64,000 bases of DNA from Shouchella miscanthi. Its GTDB lineage: Bacteria > Bacillota > Bacilli > Bacillales > Bacillaceae_D. Made by a program: the position numbers and the translations under genes. Of the stretch, positions 35,092-43,990 are shown piece after piece. How positions within the stretch are numbered: the first letter of the stretch is position 1; each line of letters begins with the position of its first letter. Below the pieces are notes generated by a model. It had not been told where the DNA came from, made no database searches, and saw only the letters and a list, made by a program, of their open reading frames with translations. The stretch spans positions 930,001 through 994,000 of the forward strand of contig NZ_CP042163.1 in the NCBI RefSeq assembly GCF_007725405.1, read 5' to 3'.

Positions 35092-36246
35092 ATGGAGCAA
35101 AGTGAAAAGCGAATTCGTTTGATAGACGTCTTAAGAGGTTTTGCCATTATTGGCACATTAGGGACAAATGTTTGGTTGTTTGCGCAACCGGGAAATCTTC
35201 TTGCTGTCTTTGTAAATGCAAATTGGTGGGAGGATATACAGTCTTTCATACAGGCGTCTCTTTCTGTGTTTATAAATGGGAAGTTTCTAAGTCTGCTGAC
35301 AATTTTATTTGGAATAGGCCTAGAGTTAAAATACCGTAAAGCCAAAAGAGAAGAATTACCATGGATACCGTTGTATCTATGGACGATGGCTCTCCTCTTT
35401 ATTGATGGTTTTTTACACTTTGTTTTTGTTTTTGAATACGATGTGCTCATGAGTTATGCCCTCACAGGAGGAATCGTAGCGTTCATGATAAGTAAGCGTG
35501 AAAAGCTTCTAAAGAAGATAATGATGATAACAGGATTTATGCATCTTTTTGGTGTGGTACTAGTGTCGATTCTCTGGTTTTTTATTTTAAGAGATGATTC
35601 ATTTCTTTTTGAAATGGAGCGTATGGGTGAAGAGATAAGCTCAGTCTATCAGAATCAACCCTATTGGCAACAAGTCTACTATCGCGTGGTTCATTTTATA
35701 GGATTGCGAGCAGAAGCCATTCTGATTATTTTTATGAATATCACACTATATTTAGTTGGCATTTTCTTGCATCGTGCAGGGGCTTTTTTAAACAATGAAC
35801 GTGGAAGAGTCATTCGTAAGAAACTAATGATCTATGGTTTAGGTATAGGAATACCCTTAAATCTATTGGCGCTTGTGCCCGGTGGTTATTTTGACCTTGC
35901 GACGAGGTATATCTTTGCCCCTGTTTTAGCATTAGGTTATATTGGACTGTTTGCTTGGGTTCTTCATAAAAAGATGGTTCCGTGGATCATGAAACGGTTT
36001 GAAGCTATAGGAAAAACAGCATTGAGCTGTTATATCTTACAAAACATTGTCGCATCTCTTATTTTTTATGGTTGGGGCTTCAATCTTGCTCCCGTTTCTT
36101 CTGTCTATGTTGTGCTTCTATGTTGGTTGTTCATAACAATAATTATGATGGTGGCAGCAGAGCTGTTTGTTACATACTTAGGTACGGGTCCTTTGGAATA
36201 TGTATGGAAAAAACTATCGTCTGCCCCGTTCAAAAATAGAGACTAG
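35092..36246 (+). CDS. DUF418-family membrane protein
   Basis: A 384-residue protein with nine or more hydrophobic segments. The N-terminal motif KRIRLIDVLRGFAIIGTLGTNV is the DUF418 signature (YeiB/YxaH relatives), and the C-terminal half carries the second DUF418 landmark near MKRFEAIGKTALSCYILQNIVASLIFYG. The family is distantly related to membrane acyltransferases; activity is not established. AAGGAG lies seven bases before the ATG. Confidence 0.85.
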   Translation: MEQSEKRIRLIDVLRGFAIIGTLGTNVWLFAQPGNLLAVFVNANWWEDIQSFIQASLSVFINGKFLSLLTILFGIGLELKYRKAKREELPWIPLYLWTMALLFIDGFLHFVFVFEYDVLMSYALTGGIVAFMISKREKLLKKIMMITGFMHLFGVVLVSILWFFILRDDSFLFEMERMGEEISSVYQNQPYWQQVYYRVVHFIGLRAEAILIIFMNITLYLVGIFLHRAGAFLNNERGRVIRKKLMIYGLGIGIPLNLLALVPGGYFDLATRYIFAPVLALGYIGLFAWVLHKKMVPWIMKRFEAIGKTALSCYILQNIVASLIFYGWGFNLAPVSSVYVVLLCWLFITIIMMVAAELFVTYLGTGPLEYVWKKLSSAPFKNRD

Positions 36247-36318
36247 CGCTCAGAAAAAGAAAAGTAATTACGTTTCCATAATCGCGTGCAGTAAGGTTGC
36301 ATAGGGGGAGAGCAAGGA

Positions 36319-36822
36319 ATGATGACCTTGAGATTTCATGAAAACGATACAGAGGAAGTGGTTTCGCTCTTTTATGAAACCGTTCATTCTGTTAATGCAA
36401 GAGACTATTCGCGAGAGCAAGTAGAGGCTTGGGCGGCTTTAGAGGATAAAAGTGAAAGAATCAACCGGTGGAAAAGATCATTAAATGAAAACCTAACGTT
36501 TGTTGTAAAAGTGAACGATCGAATCGTCGGCTTTGCTGATCTAACGTTTAATGGTTACTTAGACCGATTGTTTGTTCATAAAGAGTATCAAAGACAAGGG
36601 GTAGCATCTCTGCTAGTTGATAAACTTGAGAGCGAAGCAAAGCGATTAAAACTGCAAGCGATTGAAACAGAGTCAAGTATAACAGCAAAGGCATTTTTTA
36701 CACAAAGAGGCTACGTGACTGTTCGCCAACAAACCGTTGAACGAAAAGGTGTTTATCTGACAAATTTAAAAATGAGAAAAGAACTATGTGCGACTTCGTT
36801 CACGAGAACGATTCATGAATAA
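36319..36822 (+). CDS. GNAT-family N-acetyltransferase
   Basis: A 167-residue acetyltransferase. The acetyl-CoA loop is VHKEYQRQGVASLLVDKLE (Q/RxxGxG/A type, about residues 91-109), preceded by IVGFADLTFNGYLDRLFV. The Tyr-Arg dyad at the start (FYETVHSVNARDYSREQVEAWA) resembles the YafP/ElaA-like subgroup. Substrate is unknown. Two adjacent ATGs (36319, 36322) make the exact start unclear by one codon. Confidence 0.88.
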   Translation: MMTLRFHENDTEEVVSLFYETVHSVNARDYSREQVEAWAALEDKSERINRWKRSLNENLTFVVKVNDRIVGFADLTFNGYLDRLFVHKEYQRQGVASLLVDKLESEAKRLKLQAIETESSITAKAFFTQRGYVTVRQQTVERKGVYLTNLKMRKELCATSFTRTIHE

Positions 36823-36877
36823 TTATTAAGCAAGGAAAGTTTCTTTTTTAACTAGTGGATGTAAGGGAGAGGTGTAC

Positions 36878-37339
36878 ATGGGAATTAGAAACTCAGCAAA
36901 AGGAATTATCATTAGCGAAGATAAGATCTTAGTAACAAAAAATCGAGACTCAGAAGGGGTTTTTTATCTTTTTCCTGGAGGTGGACAGGAGTGGGGGGAA
37001 ACGTTGCATCATACTTTAATAAGAGAGTGTTTGGAAGAGGTGGGAAAAGAAGTAGATGTGAAAGAACTCCTTCACATCCGTGAGTATATAGGGAAAAATC
37101 ACGAGCATGCTGCATTTGATTCCGCTGTTCACCAAGTTGAAATTTGTTTTGTTTGTCATGCAGTAAATGAATGTGGTAATCAAGCACCTACTCAACCAGA
37201 CCAAAATCAAGTGGGGATGGAATGGCTTCCTATAGAGGCGTTGCTTGAGTATAGAATATACCCGAAAAGTTTAAGAAAATCTATTATTGAGTACCACAAT
37301 GATAAGAAATCGTTCGTTTATCTAGGAGACATTAATTAG
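36878..37339 (+). CDS. Nudix hydrolase
   Basis: A 153-residue Nudix protein. The box GGGQEWGETLHHTLIRECLEEVGKEVDV satisfies Gx5Ex7REUxEExGU. Start ATG 36878 lies five bases after GGGAGAGG; the GTG at 36872 overlaps that site. Its specific nucleotide-like substrate cannot be assigned. Confidence 0.88.
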   Translation: MGIRNSAKGIIISEDKILVTKNRDSEGVFYLFPGGGQEWGETLHHTLIRECLEEVGKEVDVKELLHIREYIGKNHEHAAFDSAVHQVEICFVCHAVNECGNQAPTQPDQNQVGMEWLPIEALLEYRIYPKSLRKSIIEYHNDKKSFVYLGDIN

Positions 37340-37389
37340 TCAGCAAATTCCTAAGAACAGAAGCGGTTAGATTTGATTTGACGGAGATC

Positions 37390-37432
37390 CTCTCGGAAAA
37401 GCAACATATTGAAAATCCGAGAGAGTATGTTG
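37390..37432. repeat. Two interlocked inverted repeats between convergent genes
   Basis: CTCTCGGA (37390-37397) pairs with TCCGAGAG (37416-37423); CAACATA inside its loop (37402-37408) pairs with TATGTTG (37426-37432). The two stems exclude or interlock with each other. No T tract follows, so a simple terminator is unlikely. Confidence 0.5.
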
Positions 37433-37510
37433 GTTAGAAGCCGCCTTCTGTTACAGATTATATAGGTGCAAGTTGTTTAAGTCGTTCTTTCTGAAGGTGT
37501 TCTGTCTTGG

Positions 37511-38077
37511 CTACAAATGATTCGTCTGTTGATGGAGCATTCGGGGTGCATCTTTTGTAAGCGACCGATATTCAGATCGTCCAATATACATTGGAATCGA
37601 TAGTTGCTCAAAGTCAATTGTATTGCTTGAAGTAAATGCCTGCTCATTTCGATAGCTTTGCATGACTTCGCCGACAATCCACTCATGAGTACCGTAGGTG
37701 TGCTCGCCCACTACGTTACATTCATAAGCAAAATAAGCATCTTCAATTATAGGAACGTTACACAGTTCACTTAAGTGATAAGGAATATTAAAGAGATCAA
37801 ATTTATTCTGTTCTCTCCCACTATATGTGCCGCTAAGTTGAATCCACTTGGAATGTTGGCTAGGGAGAAACTGGACCGCGAAGGTTTTGCTTTGTGAGAT
37901 GAGCTCATATGTATACGTTTCTTTTCGTAAGGCGAACCCGTAATGCCCTGGGTTTGTTCCCATAAAGGTGTGCCATCCAGACGCCATTACATTGACTTGT
38001 TCATTTGATTTACTCGTTATGACAGCTACCATGCTTGGGTAGGTATGCCATGAAGCTTTTGAAATAGGTTTTAACAT
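37511..38077 (-). CDS. Flavin reductase-like (FMN-binding split barrel) protein
   Basis: A 188-residue protein of the flavin reductase-like domain family: PSMVAVITSKSNEQVNVMASGWHTFMGTNPGHYGFALRK at the N terminus, then TFAVQFLPSQH and SGTYSGREQNKFD. These bind FMN and act as NAD(P)H:flavin reductases or similar. AAGGAGT lies eight bases before the ATG. It is a single gene, convergent with the Nudix gene; partner oxygenase genes are absent nearby. Confidence 0.83.
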   Translation of the reverse strand: MLKPISKASWHTYPSMVAVITSKSNEQVNVMASGWHTFMGTNPGHYGFALRKETYTYELISQSKTFAVQFLPSQHSKWIQLSGTYSGREQNKFDLFNIPYHLSELCNVPIIEDAYFAYECNVVGEHTYGTHEWIVGEVMQSYRNEQAFTSSNTIDFEQLSIPMYIGRSEYRSLTKDAPRMLHQQTNHL

Positions 38078-38232
38078 ATGTAGTACTCCTTCTTTTTGGT
38101 TGGTATAAAGAAACGACTGGTTTCATCATAAAAGGACTTTGTGTTTCGGGCAACAAAAAACGCTACGATCAGCTTTTATTTTATAATAAAAGAAAATGAA
38201 TCGGATGATTTTCTTAACAAGAGGGGCATTGG

Positions 38233-38301
38233 ATGAGCCTTCTTTGGCGTATGGATCAACAACAATGCCTCGAACTAGTCCCTGCTCTATATGAATGCTA
38301 A
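38233..38301 (+). CDS. Possible 22-residue peptide upstream of the M3 peptidase gene
   Basis: ATG at 38233 follows AGAGGGG with normal spacing and opens a 22-codon frame beginning MSLLWRMDQQQ and ending YEC, closing 26 bases before the peptidase start. It may be a leader peptide or chance. No homologue is recognised. Confidence 0.25.
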   Translation: MSLLWRMDQQQCLELVPALYEC

Positions 38302-38327
38302 AATGGGTGAAAAGGAGTTGGTAGACG

Positions 38328-40013
38328 ATGGCAACCTTTTATAAGGAACCTTTTTCACTTGAAGAGACGGATAAGCTTGAAGCACGGTACAATGAGTTGT
38401 TGAACATTCCGCTTGATTCAGTGGAGCAGGTGGAAGTATTTCTACAAAAAGAATCGGACCTATCCGATGAACTGGAAGAAATGATGACAGGTCATTATGT
38501 TGAATTTAATAGCTATAACGACTCTAAGGAAGCGAAGCGTGTATTTGAGCATGATCAGCAAGTTGTGTTGCCGATTGTAAAGAAATACTCCGCTTTATTG
38601 GATGATGCGTTTCTCTCATCCAACGTTTTAGCTCAATTACCAGAGGAACAGTATGGCTATTTAGTAAAAAGACGAAAAAGCGCACAGGCATTATTTCAAG
38701 AAGCAACGATTCAACTAGAGGTAGAAGAAGATCAACTGGCGACTACTTATTTCGAACATACTGGATCAATGACGGTTGATTGGAATGGGGAAGAATTAAC
38801 GCTACCTCAATTAATTGCTTATTATGAAAGTGTTGACCGTGATCAACGAAAACGAGCCATGACGAAATTGCGTGAGGCTTACATAGAAAAAGAAGAGCCT
38901 TTGCAGGAGATTTTGTCAGAGCTTATCCGACTGAGGCAGAAAAAGGCTGAAAACGCAGGATTTACGAATTTTGCGGATTATATGTTTCAGAAGTATGATC
39001 GGTTTGACTACACACCAGCGGATTGCAAACGCTTAGCAGAGAATGTCGCGACGTATGTGAAGCCGGTTGTTGAAAAAATTCATAAGCGGCATCAGCAAGG
39101 ATTAGGGTTAGATTCGTATTTGCCATGGGATCGTAGCGCCATCAAGCCTGGGGAAGAGCCGTTAAAACCATTTGACACAACAGAAGAGCTTATTTCAAAG
39201 ACAGAAAAAGTGTTAAATCAGCTTGACCCTTCTTTTGGTCAGCTTCTTTCTCAGCTTAATGAAGGGAACACGCTCGATCTTGAAAGCAGGAAAGGGAAAT
39301 CGCCAGGTGGGTTCTGTTCGTCACTGCCACTTTCGCAGCTTTCTGTTATTTTTATGAACCATGCGAAACAGCATAAGGATATGATTACTCTTATTCATGA
39401 AATGGGGCATTGCATTCATAACGATAGGAAGAAAGATCTTTCTCTAGCTGCTTATCGTGATACGCCAATGGAATCAAGTGAACTAGCAAGCATGTCAATG
39501 GAGTTATTTACGCTGCCGTTTTGGAATGTCTACTATGAGAATCACGAAGAGTATGAGCGTGCCAAACAGAAACAATTAGAATCGATTGTAACGTTCTTAC
39601 CAATTGGGATGGTGATTGATTCGTTTCAACATTGGCTGTATGAGCACCCGAACCATTCAAAGGAAGAGCGCAATAAGAAGTATCAAGAATTGCTGACAAA
39701 ACTTCAGTCGAATGTCGTTGATTGGTCTGGTTATGAAAAGTGGCAAGAAACCCAGTGGCTTAGCGTGCTTCATATTTTTGAAGTGCCATTTTATTATATC
39801 GAATATGTCATTGCCCAGCTTGGAGCCATGCAGCTATACAAGCAATATAAAGAACATCCAGAAGAGACATTAAAACGGTATAAAGCCGCACTTGCCCTAG
39901 GCAGTTCAACGTCATTAACGGATGTCTATAAAGCAGCGGGGATAGCGTTTGATTTCTCAGAAGACATGATTCGTTCGCTTATGGCATTTATGGAAAAAGA
40001 ATTAAAGTTATAA
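38328..40013 (+). CDS. M3-family oligoendopeptidase
   Basis: A 561-residue zinc metallopeptidase of the PepF/M3 group. The metal site is LIHEMGHCIHND (HExxH, about residues 352-356), with the third ligand in MESSELASMSMELF, about 25 residues on. Such enzymes cut short peptides in the cytoplasm. AAAAGGAG precedes the ATG by eleven bases. No signal peptide. A strong terminator follows. Confidence 0.92.
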   Translation: MATFYKEPFSLEETDKLEARYNELLNIPLDSVEQVEVFLQKESDLSDELEEMMTGHYVEFNSYNDSKEAKRVFEHDQQVVLPIVKKYSALLDDAFLSSNVLAQLPEEQYGYLVKRRKSAQALFQEATIQLEVEEDQLATTYFEHTGSMTVDWNGEELTLPQLIAYYESVDRDQRKRAMTKLREAYIEKEEPLQEILSELIRLRQKKAENAGFTNFADYMFQKYDRFDYTPADCKRLAENVATYVKPVVEKIHKRHQQGLGLDSYLPWDRSAIKPGEEPLKPFDTTEELISKTEKVLNQLDPSFGQLLSQLNEGNTLDLESRKGKSPGGFCSSLPLSQLSVIFMNHAKQHKDMITLIHEMGHCIHNDRKKDLSLAAYRDTPMESSELASMSMELFTLPFWNVYYENHEEYERAKQKQLESIVTFLPIGMVIDSFQHWLYEHPNHSKEERNKKYQELLTKLQSNVVDWSGYEKWQETQWLSVLHIFEVPFYYIEYVIAQLGAMQLYKQYKEHPEETLKRYKAALALGSSTSLTDVYKAAGIAFDFSEDMIRSLMAFMEKELKL

Positions 40014-40043
40014 AAAGCCTACCCCATAAAAAGGTAGGCAAAG

Positions 40044-40076
40044 AAGATCGTTCTACTACTAAGAACGATCTTTTTT
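40044..40076 (+). terminator. Terminator shared by the M3 peptidase and sda genes
   Basis: AAGATCGTTCT (40044-40054) pairs with AGAACGATCTT (40062-40072), then TTTT. The right arm encodes the last codons of sda on the other strand; in that direction the tail is CTTTGCC, weaker. Confidence 0.88.
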
Positions 40077-40211
40077 CATATGTATATGTTTCAGGAGACC
40101 TCGACGCCGAAGTTCTTGTTTAATAATGGAAATAAAGTCAGCATTTAAACAATGTTGGATCGCACGATCATATGCTTCTAGAAGAAGATCATCGGATAGT
40201 TGCTGTAACAT
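40059..40211 (-). CDS. sda: Sda-like sporulation histidine kinase inhibitor
   Basis: A 50-residue protein matching Sda along its helical hairpin: LQQLSDDLLLEAYDRAIQHC then LNADFISIIKQELRRRGL, to be compared with LSDELLIESYFKA and DFIELIENEIKRRSL in B. subtilis. Sda binds sporulation kinases such as KinA and delays sporulation when replication is disturbed. GGGGAG lies seven bases before ATG 40211; the longer frame to 40283 reaches into the promoter and is not used. A dyad flanks its putative promoter. Confidence 0.88.
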   Translation of the reverse strand: MLQQLSDDLLLEAYDRAIQHCLNADFISIIKQELRRRGLLKHIHMKKDRS

Positions 40212-40254
40212 GACGAGGCTCCCCTTTGTTTTAGGATTCTGCTTGTATACATGT

Positions 40255-40303
40255 AATTTATCACAATATATAGTGTTAATCAATATAATCTCACACTATA
40301 TAT
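40255..40303 (-). promoter_or_regulatory. Putative sda promoter flanked by an exact inverted repeat
   Basis: On the minus strand TTGATT (40283-40278), 17 bases, TAAATT (40260-40255). Eleven-base exact arms ATATATAGTGT (40266-40276) and ACACTATATAT (40293-40303) lie one within the spacer and one upstream of the -35, as expected of a repressor site. I found no good DnaA box here, unlike the B. subtilis sda promoter. Confidence 0.45.
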
Positions 40304-40373
40304 ACTTATTTTTTGTGCTTAATCGAAGTTCGACACAAAGCGACTGTCTTCCATCATAACAGTCAGATAGGGG

Positions 40374-40727
40374 TTAATGTTTTCGACAAACATCTTTGAT
40401 CATACGAAGGTTTAACCATTCGTAGTCGTCTGATAAAAGGAGTTTAATACGCTTGTTCAAATCATCATACTTCGTGACCTTTCCATCTAGTGAGTGGTAA
40501 CGACCATCATGCCAGAATGTTACGGTAGTGTCGTACTGTTGCTTAATCGCATCCATAATGGTTTCACCTAGCTCCTGCCAGCTGTCTTCGGATAACGGCT
40601 CATGTAGCGGAATATAGCTTTCCTGTTGTTGTAGTTTAAGCCATCCTTCTTTGTGCTCTGGCAGCATCATCCGACTGCCTTCCCACAGTAAATTCCCTCG
40701 TTTGACAAACAATTCTTCTTTACGCAT
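40374..40727 (-). CDS. YolD-like family protein
   Basis: A 117-residue YolD-like protein: RGNLLWEGSRMMLPEHKEGWLKL at residues 10-32 is the family signature. These genes are often next to a UvrX/DinB-type Y-family polymerase gene and under SOS control; no such partner is adjacent here. ATG 40727 lies nine bases after AAAGG; the ATG at 40736 is too close. Function is unknown. Confidence 0.8.
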   Translation of the reverse strand: MRKEELFVKRGNLLWEGSRMMLPEHKEGWLKLQQQESYIPLHEPLSEDSWQELGETIMDAIKQQYDTTVTFWHDGRYHSLDGKVTKYDDLNKRIKLLLSDDYEWLNLRMIKDVCRKH

Positions 40728-40878
40728 GGCGAACATCCTTTCGTCTTTTTCTTCTTATTATAGACGAATGTGCGTTCGTTATTCAATGGGGATTGTTGGA
40801 TAATCATGAAATAGAATGTTTTTCAAGATCCGATAAAGGGTATGAAGTGGTGATACTTACTTAGAAAAGAGGGAATAT

Positions 40879-43800
40879 ATGCGCTGGATTATTGATCGAC
40901 CAAAGCTAATGGTCTTATTCTTTACAATGCTAACGGTTGTCGGAGCGATTAGCTTTACGCAGCTTTCACAACGAGAAATACCAGAATTTGAACCGCCAAT
41001 TGGTCAAATTATTACCGCTTACCCAGGCGCTTCATCAGAAGAAGTGGAGCGACAAATTACAAGTCAAATCGAAGATATTTTAAGTGGGTATGAAGAAATT
41101 GCTTCCTATGAATCGGTTTCTGCACCTAGCTTATCTCTTATTACGGTCGAACTCGACGAAAGTGTCGGAAAAGAATCGACTATTTGGAATGACGTATCTC
41201 AACAAGTAAATGGGCTCTCTTCCACGTTACCGGACGATGCTCTAAATCCTGAGGTAGAAACAGATCTAGGGGATCAAGGGCTCGCTACGTATCAAATCAC
41301 CTATAATGAAAATGTAGACGTTGATGAGCTCATACAGCTCATTGATCTGTATGAAGAAAAGCTGTCTTCACTTGTTGATATAACAGGTGTTGACGTACAG
41401 GGAGTCGTAGAGCAAGAAATAGCGGTTAGGCTCGATGCGGAAGCAATGGAAGAGAACAACCTTTCATACGCACAAGTACTCGGAGTCTTGCAAGGTGAAG
41501 AAACTACATCACCGATAGGCGAATGGGAAACAGAAGGAGCCGTCGTTCCTGTTAATATGGAAACGTATCAGGATGTGTCTTCCTTTAATAATCTGCCTGT
41601 TGGTGTAGATGAAGAAGGCAACATTGTTCGACTGCAAGATGTTGGAGTGATGGAAAAAAGCTATAAAGCACGTGAAGAAGCTGTACAATTTAATGGTGAG
41701 CGAGCGTTGTCGTTAACCTTTACGTTACAGTCAGGTAGTAGTGTACCTGCCGCACAAAATGAACTCGACGGGTACGTTGATGAACTCGAAAGCGAGTTAC
41801 CCGCAGGAGCAGAAATGGAGCTGTTATATTCCCAAAGTGACCTCGTATCAGAGCTTTTTGCAGATTTAGCGTGGTCATTTGGATTTGCTTTTCTAGCTGT
41901 TCTCATTGTGTGTTCATTAGGCTTGCGAATAGGGTCTGCCATCAGTGTGGCGATTGCCGTTCCTGTATCGCTTAGCATTGGCTCACTGGCACTACCATTT
42001 GCTAATGTTGATTTAAATCAAATTTCTCTTATTGCCTATATCCTTGTGCTAGCCATCTTAGTCGATGATGCCATTGTCGTCAATGATAATATTGAGCGTC
42101 AATTAAAGCTAGGCAAACCAGCAAAAGAGGCAGCGAGAAAAGGTACGACAGAAGTACTCGGTTCTGTTATTACGTCAACCATTATTGTGGTGTTTACATT
42201 CTTTCCGATTTTATTCTTACCAGGTGGAGCAGGGGAATTTATTCGTCCGCTACCTGTTGTTGTTATTAGTGCCATTGTTGCATCGACGGCCGTTGGCTTA
42301 ATCGGTGTCCCTGTTTATCGTGTATGGAGAGAGAAACGAAAGCCAACAAAGCAAGATGGGCGATCAGCAGGTCTTGCAGGACCGCTTTTAGAAAAAGGTG
42401 GAAACTGGTATGGGCGGAAATTAATGAAAGGCGTTGTAAACCATCCCTTTATTGTTGCTTTCACGGGTTTAATTGTTGGGACGGCTGCATATGCTCTTAT
42501 TCCATGGATTCCGATTGAGTTCTTCCCAGATTCTGATCGAGAAGAGGTGTTTGTTGAGACGACGTTAGCGGATGGTACACCACTTGCACAAACAGAGGAA
42601 GAAGCTGAAGCGATTGCCTCTTGGCTAGGAAGGCACGACTTTGTTCGGTCTGTATCTACCTATTCAGGAACATCCATTCCGCGTTTGTTTAACGCCAATG
42701 GTGGTGGCGAAGAAAGTCAAAACCAAGCAAATTTCCTAGTGTTTATTGATAAAGAGGAGATTGAAGCAAGAACAGCAATGGATCTATGGAGTGAAACGTT
42801 ACCTGAAGCTTTTTCAGTTATTGAAACGTACGAGGTATCCATTATTGAATCCGGTCCTCCAGTAGGTGCACCCATTGCGATTGACATCAGTGGGCCATCT
42901 ATTGACGAATTAATGGTGAAAAGTGCCGAGGCTAAGGAGCTTTTACTTAACGTAGACGGTGTGTTAAATGTTGATGATACCATTGGGAATCCCGTTCAAT
43001 CGTATGTAGTTGAATTAAACCGAGAGGCAATGGAGGAGAATGGATTAACAAGTGATGAGCTTTCTCAGTCGTTGGCAGTACTTGGCGAAGGTATCCCGCT
43101 TGGAACATTTGATGAAGACGGAGAGTTACTTGATTGGCGTCTTGTCTTTGAAGGGGATGAACGTGAACTACTTGATACGGTAACGATAGCTGGTGAAACA
43201 GGAAATCGAGTTCCGTTAACTGACGTTGTTTCTCTCTCAGAGGAAGAAATCCAACCACGAATTCCTCGTCAACAAGGAGAGCGCTCTGTCACCGTTCGTG
43301 CTTTTCCAGCAGAGAACCAATCAGCTGATGACATTATTGCAGAAGTTGAAGACGAGCTTCTTGCGTTAGAAGAAAGTGACTACAGTGTTCAAATCGGTGG
43401 AGAAACGTCTGAGCGTACAGAAGTTTTTGTACAGATTGGCCAAATTTTTCTTATTGTCGTCTTTCTTATTCTAATTGCGATGGTCATTCAATTTTATTCA
43501 TTAACGATTCCGTTCATTGTTCTTAGTGCAGTGTATTTGGCTTTTTCAGGAGCGATGATCGGACTGTTTCTAACACAAACAGGTTTAGGTTTTATGTCAT
43601 TAATGGGTGGTGTTAGTCTAGCTGGGATTGTCGTTCGAAATGGGATTGTGCTCATTGAATTTATTGAACAGCGAAGAAGAGAGGGACTTCTACCTAAAGA
43701 AGCGGTGATGCTTGCAGCGGAACAACGTTTTCGACCGATTGTATTAACCTCGCTTGTAACGATTGCTGGTTTAATCCCAATTGCGTTTGGGAACAGCACG

Positions 43801-43923
43801 TTGTTTCAACCATTAGGCATTACCATTGTGTCTGGAGCACTATTTTCAGCGGTATTAACGTTATTTGTTGTACCGGCGCTTTATTTAGTGAGAGTACGTT
43901 TGAAAGAGGGTAAATTAGAGTAA
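40879..43923 (+). CDS. RND-family efflux transporter (AcrB/SwrC type)
   Basis: A 1014-residue pump with the usual two halves: a membrane helix, a large outer domain, then six helices, repeated. Transmembrane helix 4 carries the proton-relay acidic pair in LAILVDDAIVVNDNIERQLK. The start MRWIIDRPKLMVLFF is typical. B. subtilis SwrC (surfactin tolerance) is the likely nearest known relative, though that is inference. It is a lone gene without a membrane-fusion partner and ends in a strong terminator. Confidence 0.9.
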   Translation: MRWIIDRPKLMVLFFTMLTVVGAISFTQLSQREIPEFEPPIGQIITAYPGASSEEVERQITSQIEDILSGYEEIASYESVSAPSLSLITVELDESVGKESTIWNDVSQQVNGLSSTLPDDALNPEVETDLGDQGLATYQITYNENVDVDELIQLIDLYEEKLSSLVDITGVDVQGVVEQEIAVRLDAEAMEENNLSYAQVLGVLQGEETTSPIGEWETEGAVVPVNMETYQDVSSFNNLPVGVDEEGNIVRLQDVGVMEKSYKAREEAVQFNGERALSLTFTLQSGSSVPAAQNELDGYVDELESELPAGAEMELLYSQSDLVSELFADLAWSFGFAFLAVLIVCSLGLRIGSAISVAIAVPVSLSIGSLALPFANVDLNQISLIAYILVLAILVDDAIVVNDNIERQLKLGKPAKEAARKGTTEVLGSVITSTIIVVFTFFPILFLPGGAGEFIRPLPVVVISAIVASTAVGLIGVPVYRVWREKRKPTKQDGRSAGLAGPLLEKGGNWYGRKLMKGVVNHPFIVAFTGLIVGTAAYALIPWIPIEFFPDSDREEVFVETTLADGTPLAQTEEEAEAIASWLGRHDFVRSVSTYSGTSIPRLFNANGGGEESQNQANFLVFIDKEEIEARTAMDLWSETLPEAFSVIETYEVSIIESGPPVGAPIAIDISGPSIDELMVKSAEAKELLLNVDGVLNVDDTIGNPVQSYVVELNREAMEENGLTSDELSQSLAVLGEGIPLGTFDEDGELLDWRLVFEGDERELLDTVTIAGETGNRVPLTDVVSLSEEEIQPRIPRQQGERSVTVRAFPAENQSADDIIAEVEDELLALEESDYSVQIGGETSERTEVFVQIGQIFLIVVFLILIAMVIQFYSLTIPFIVLSAVYLAFSGAMIGLFLTQTGLGFMSLMGGVSLAGIVVRNGIVLIEFIEQRRREGLLPKEAVMLAAEQRFRPIVLTSLVTIAGLIPIAFGNSTLFQPLGITIVSGALFSAVLTLFVVPALYLVRVRLKEGKLE

Positions 43924-43934
43924 AAGAAATTAAT

Positions 43935-43980
43935 AAAAAAGCTGTTTTAGAGGGTTTACCCCACTAAAGCAGCTTTTTTT
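43935..43980. terminator. Bidirectional terminator between the RND and Asp23 genes
   Basis: AAAAAAGCTG and CAGCTTTTTT form the base, with TTTTAG/CTAAAG continuing the stem. T tracts follow on both strands. Confidence 0.9.
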
Positions 43981-43990
43981 GGTTTGCGCC

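Noticed and set aside
40212-40310. DnaA boxes upstream of sda
   Set aside because: TTATCACAA occurs but differs from TTATCCACA at several positions; no convincing cluster.
41661-41978. Reverse-strand frames inside the RND, TRAP and aldehyde dehydrogenase genes
   Set aside because: Long antisense frames without ribosome sites or family features; they mirror the codon pattern of the real genes.
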